Assembly: GCF_903652925.1 (NCBI RefSeq)
Contig: NZ_CAHLAR010000003.1
Location: 558,001 to 622,000 of the forward strand
Length of the DNA: 64,000 bases
Origin: Achromobacter anxifer
GTDB lineage: Bacteria > Pseudomonadota > Gammaproteobacteria > Burkholderiales > Burkholderiaceae_B
Reading direction: 5' to 3'
The notes below the pieces were generated by a model, which was not told the origin of the DNA, did no database searches, and worked only from the letters and a program-made list of their open reading frames with translations. The position numbers were made by a program, and so were the translations under genes. This document shows, piece by piece, positions 60,816 to 64,000 of the stretch. Positions within the stretch are counted from its first letter, which is position 1, and each line of letters starts with the position of its first letter.

Positions 60816-62307
60816 AGTCCCTCTTATCCATGTTCATCCACCCAACGAAACCAATCGAGGCAGAATGTGACGATTTATGTATGCGTTTCGTCAGAATAAG
60901 GGACAGCACAGGGGTTTTTACCAGGGTTACTCGGGGCGCTTGATCTAGCGCAAGACCCATAAAAAAAACGCCGGCCGGACTTGTCTTGCGCTTTTTTCTC
61001 GGCGCTTTTTTTGCCTGCCCGCCACCCGCCAAGCGCGGCGCAGTCAACGCGATCAGCGCCACCACGATCAAGGAATACGTGGGCACGCTGCGCATGTTGC
61101 GGAACATCATTTCGGTCAGGCTGAAGGCACAAAAACCCAGACAGAACAGCAGCCCCATCTGCGCGCCGATCCGTATGACGCGGTCATCGCTAGCCAACCT
61201 GCGCAGGAATATCCAGGCCGGCGCCATATACAGCGCCAGCATGCTCAACAGGCCCAGCAACCCGTATCCCGACAAAGCAGCCAGCAGGTCATTGTGGGGT
61301 TCGCCAAAGCCTTCGACGACCGCCTCCGACACCACGCCCTGCTTGTTCAACTCCAGCAGTTCACTGCGGAACATGCTCGGCCCCACGCCCACGACAGGAC
61401 TTTTTTCGAACATCCTGACGGATGCACGCCACAACTGCAGGCGAATGCCGAGCGAGGAATCCCGGTCGGTCGCGGTCGCGTAGTCTCGCAAATCGCTCTC
61501 GATCGCATGCATGCGGCTGCTGAATTTCCATATTCCCACCGCGCTGACGGCCAGGACGGCGCCGAGCACCAGCGCGCAGCATGCCTTTTGTCGGCGGCTG
61601 TAGCCGCGCAATCCCAGCAGGACGATCAGCGCCAGGATGGGAAGCAGCATCCAGCTGCTGCGGGTCTGGGAAAGCCAGGTCGCATACACCGTCAACAGGA
61701 AGACCAGCACTTTCAGACCGGTCTCGGCGCGCGGCCAGCGAGTGAGGGATCCCCAGCCTGTCGACAGCAGCGACATCATGCCGAACAGCAGCGTGATGTT
61801 GGCGAAGGCGACAGCGTTGTAGCGCCCGCCAATTTCGACAACCCAGGCGCGATCCCGGAACGTCATGGCGACGATCAACATAATCGCTCCCGCCAGCGCG
61901 CCTGCCAAAATGGTCCACTGGATCTGTTGCAGCCATCGTTGCGGCGCTCTGAGCAATAGCCAAAGCACTGGCACCGCCAGCGCAAACCGCAGCAGCTTCT
62001 CCAACTCCGAGTTGCTCCAGACGCCTCGCACTGCGGACGTGATGAACATGCACAGCAACGGCAGCGCCAAGACCAGGGCCATGGGCAGCAAGGCCCGGAA
62101 ATCCATGGGCTCCTTGCGTTTGGCAGCATTGAAGGCCAGCGCGGTCAATGCAATCAGGCCTGCCAGATAAATGATGACGGTTCCCCCTATGGGACTGGTC
62201 AGCGCCAGCGCGGGAACCAACAACACCAGCCACACGGCCAAAGCAACATACAGTCGGGGCACAACTCTCAACCTGGGAAAAGGGGCAGCAGGCACACGCA
62301 GCGCCAT
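60688..62307 (-). CDS. O-antigen ligase (Wzy/WaaL)-like membrane protein with unusual C-terminal extension
   Basis: The 539-aa frame has about eleven membrane segments and a Wzy_C-type core ([19 protein letters not shown], large loop with [24 protein letters not shown] and [24 protein letters not shown]). Homology-like sequence ends near [12 protein letters not shown]; then comes a basic KKAPRKKRK tract and about 95 residues that cross an A-run and overlap the chemoreceptor gene by 128 bases in another frame. The start is ATG 62307 rather than a TTG in the icd terminator. Ligase versus polymerase cannot be decided. Confidence 0.7.
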   Translation of the reverse strand: MALRVPAAPFPRLRVVPRLYVALAVWLVLLVPALALTSPIGGTVIIYLAGLIALTALAFNAAKRKEPMDFRALLPMALVLALPLLCMFITSAVRGVWSNSELEKLLRFALAVPVLWLLLRAPQRWLQQIQWTILAGALAGAIMLIVAMTFRDRAWVVEIGGRYNAVAFANITLLFGMMSLLSTGWGSLTRWPRAETGLKVLVFLLTVYATWLSQTRSSWMLLPILALIVLLGLRGYSRRQKACCALVLGAVLAVSAVGIWKFSSRMHAIESDLRDYATATDRDSSLGIRLQLWRASVRMFEKSPVVGVGPSMFRSELLELNKQGVVSEAVVEGFGEPHNDLLAALSGYGLLGLLSMLALYMAPAWIFLRRLASDDRVIRIGAQMGLLFCLGFCAFSLTEMMFRNMRSVPTYSLIVVALIALTAPRLAGGGQAKKAPRKKRKTSPAGVFFMGLALDQAPRVTLVKTPVLSLILTKRIHKSSHSASIGFVGWMNMDKRDYEKFQLAQGAAVLRVRRRGRGTGFGRLGRLGAAHRDGGRAQD

Positions 62308-62322
62308 GCCATTTGATGGGTT

Positions 62323-62357
62323 AAACAAAACCCGCCCGCCATGACGGCGGGCGGGTT
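62323..62357 (-). terminator. Rho-independent terminator of icd
   Basis: A 12-base perfect stem (AACCCGCCCGCC / GGCGGGCGGGTT) with a five-base loop and T-rich tail on the minus strand lies 30 bases after the icd stop. Confidence 0.9.
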
Positions 62358-62386
62358 CACGGGGACTGCGGGCGGCAAGCCGCCAA

Positions 62387-63643
<1,257 letters not shown>

Positions 63644-63847
63644 GAATGCTCCATTTGCTCCGAGTGGTTTTTCTGCACGCGCCGGCATCGGGAAGCGTCC
63701 GTTCCGGCGGGGAAGATCGCCCTCGGGAACCGCGCGCTGGATGGCCGATAGCAACCAATTCTATATCGCAAAGGGGCCGGCGGGCCTGGCGGGTTGCGCA
63801 CAGCGGTAAAATAATGCATCACCAGCCTGCCTTACGCCCGCCCTCAG

Positions 63848-64000
63848 ATGTTCAATCCCTCCCGCGACCAAGTCCGCGAATTCTTTATCGAAACCTGGCG
63901 CAAGCACCGCGCGTCCGAGGTGTTGACGCCGCTCGAAGCCATCGCGCTGGACTGGATCATCGAGCATCCGGAATACCACGGCGACCTGGAAAACCCCGAG
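63848..64000 (+). CDS. DUF1841 family protein, N-terminal part only
   Basis: The visible 51 residues start MFNPSRDQVREFFIETWRKH and continue ASEVLTPLEAIALDWIIEHPEYH, the standard opening of DUF1841 proteins found in Beta- and Gammaproteobacteria. The gene runs off the right edge of the window. Divergent from icd; TAAAAT at 63807-63812 could be its -10. Function unknown. Confidence 0.88.
   Translation, partial: MFNPSRDQVREFFIETWRKHRASEVLTPLEAIALDWIIEHPEYHGDLENPE

Noticed and set aside
60875-61132. Alternative minus-strand frame at the end of the ligase-like gene
   Set aside because: It has an ATG but encodes a polar sequence without a recognisable domain; noted only as the frame a homopolymer slip could enter.

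Overview
The window is a GC-rich chromosomal segment of a betaproteobacterium of the family Alcaligenaceae, most likely Achromobacter or a close Bordetella relative. This rests on protein content and order (rpsO-pnp, ilvIHC followed by pssA, many Bug/TctC-type receptors, a PXPV-repeat protein, a D-aminoacylase cluster of the kind studied in Alcaligenes/Achromobacter). No rRNA, CRISPR array, insertion sequence, phage integrase or transposase was seen. The only tRNA is tRNA-Ser(CGA). The window cuts pnp at the left edge and a DUF1841 gene at the right edge.

Layout. 0-6 kb is housekeeping: pnp and rpsO with a hairpin between them, a BamE-like lipoprotein, pssA, and the branched-chain amino acid operon ilvI-ilvH-ilvC (minus strand, long leader). 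6-12.5 kb holds a FUSC/YccS membrane protein, yaaA, a 3-hydroxybutyrate dehydrogenase, a short Kef-type antiporter, tRNA-Ser and an AIG2-like protein. 12.5-23 kb is accessory catabolism: a flavin-reductase-like protein, a nitrilase and an MHS transporter facing an IclR regulator across an unusually symmetrical promoter; a CSS-EAL c-di-GMP phosphodiesterase; and a Bug receptor / enolase-superfamily / LysR / amidohydrolase group. 23-25 kb holds small genes of unknown function: a possibly leaderless 65-codon gene, an ASCH-like protein, a PXPV-repeat exported protein and two overlapping small genes.

serS and rarA (25.3-28.0 kb) and lolA, ftsK (39.1-42.1 kb) belong to a gene order that is contiguous in E. 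coli (ftsK-lolA-rarA-serS). Here it is split by an 11-kb block (28.1-39.0 kb) that reads as a D-amino-acid/N-acyl-D-amino-acid utilisation module: a Nit-type amidase, a DSD1-like PLP enzyme, a five-gene peptide-type ABC importer, an RpiR regulator, a D-aminoacylase and a Rid imine deaminase. Import, deacylation, PLP-dependent ammonia release and clearing of the reactive imine form a coherent pathway; this is inference from families.

42-48 kb: trxB starts a tightly overlapping series (Smr protein, SMR efflux pump, two exported proteins of unknown role), facing a sodium/solute symporter with its DUF4212 subunit; the symporter has an EF-hand-like loop. 48.2-57 kb is a complete high-affinity potassium system, kdpFABC plus kdpDE, with an extra 32-aa membrane peptide before kdpF and a 500-base, AT-rich, palindrome-rich upstream region. 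57-64 kb: a TorF-type porin, a small unknown protein and a DapA-family aldolase, a Cache chemoreceptor, an O-antigen-ligase-like protein with a peculiar C-terminus, icd and the start of a DUF1841 gene.
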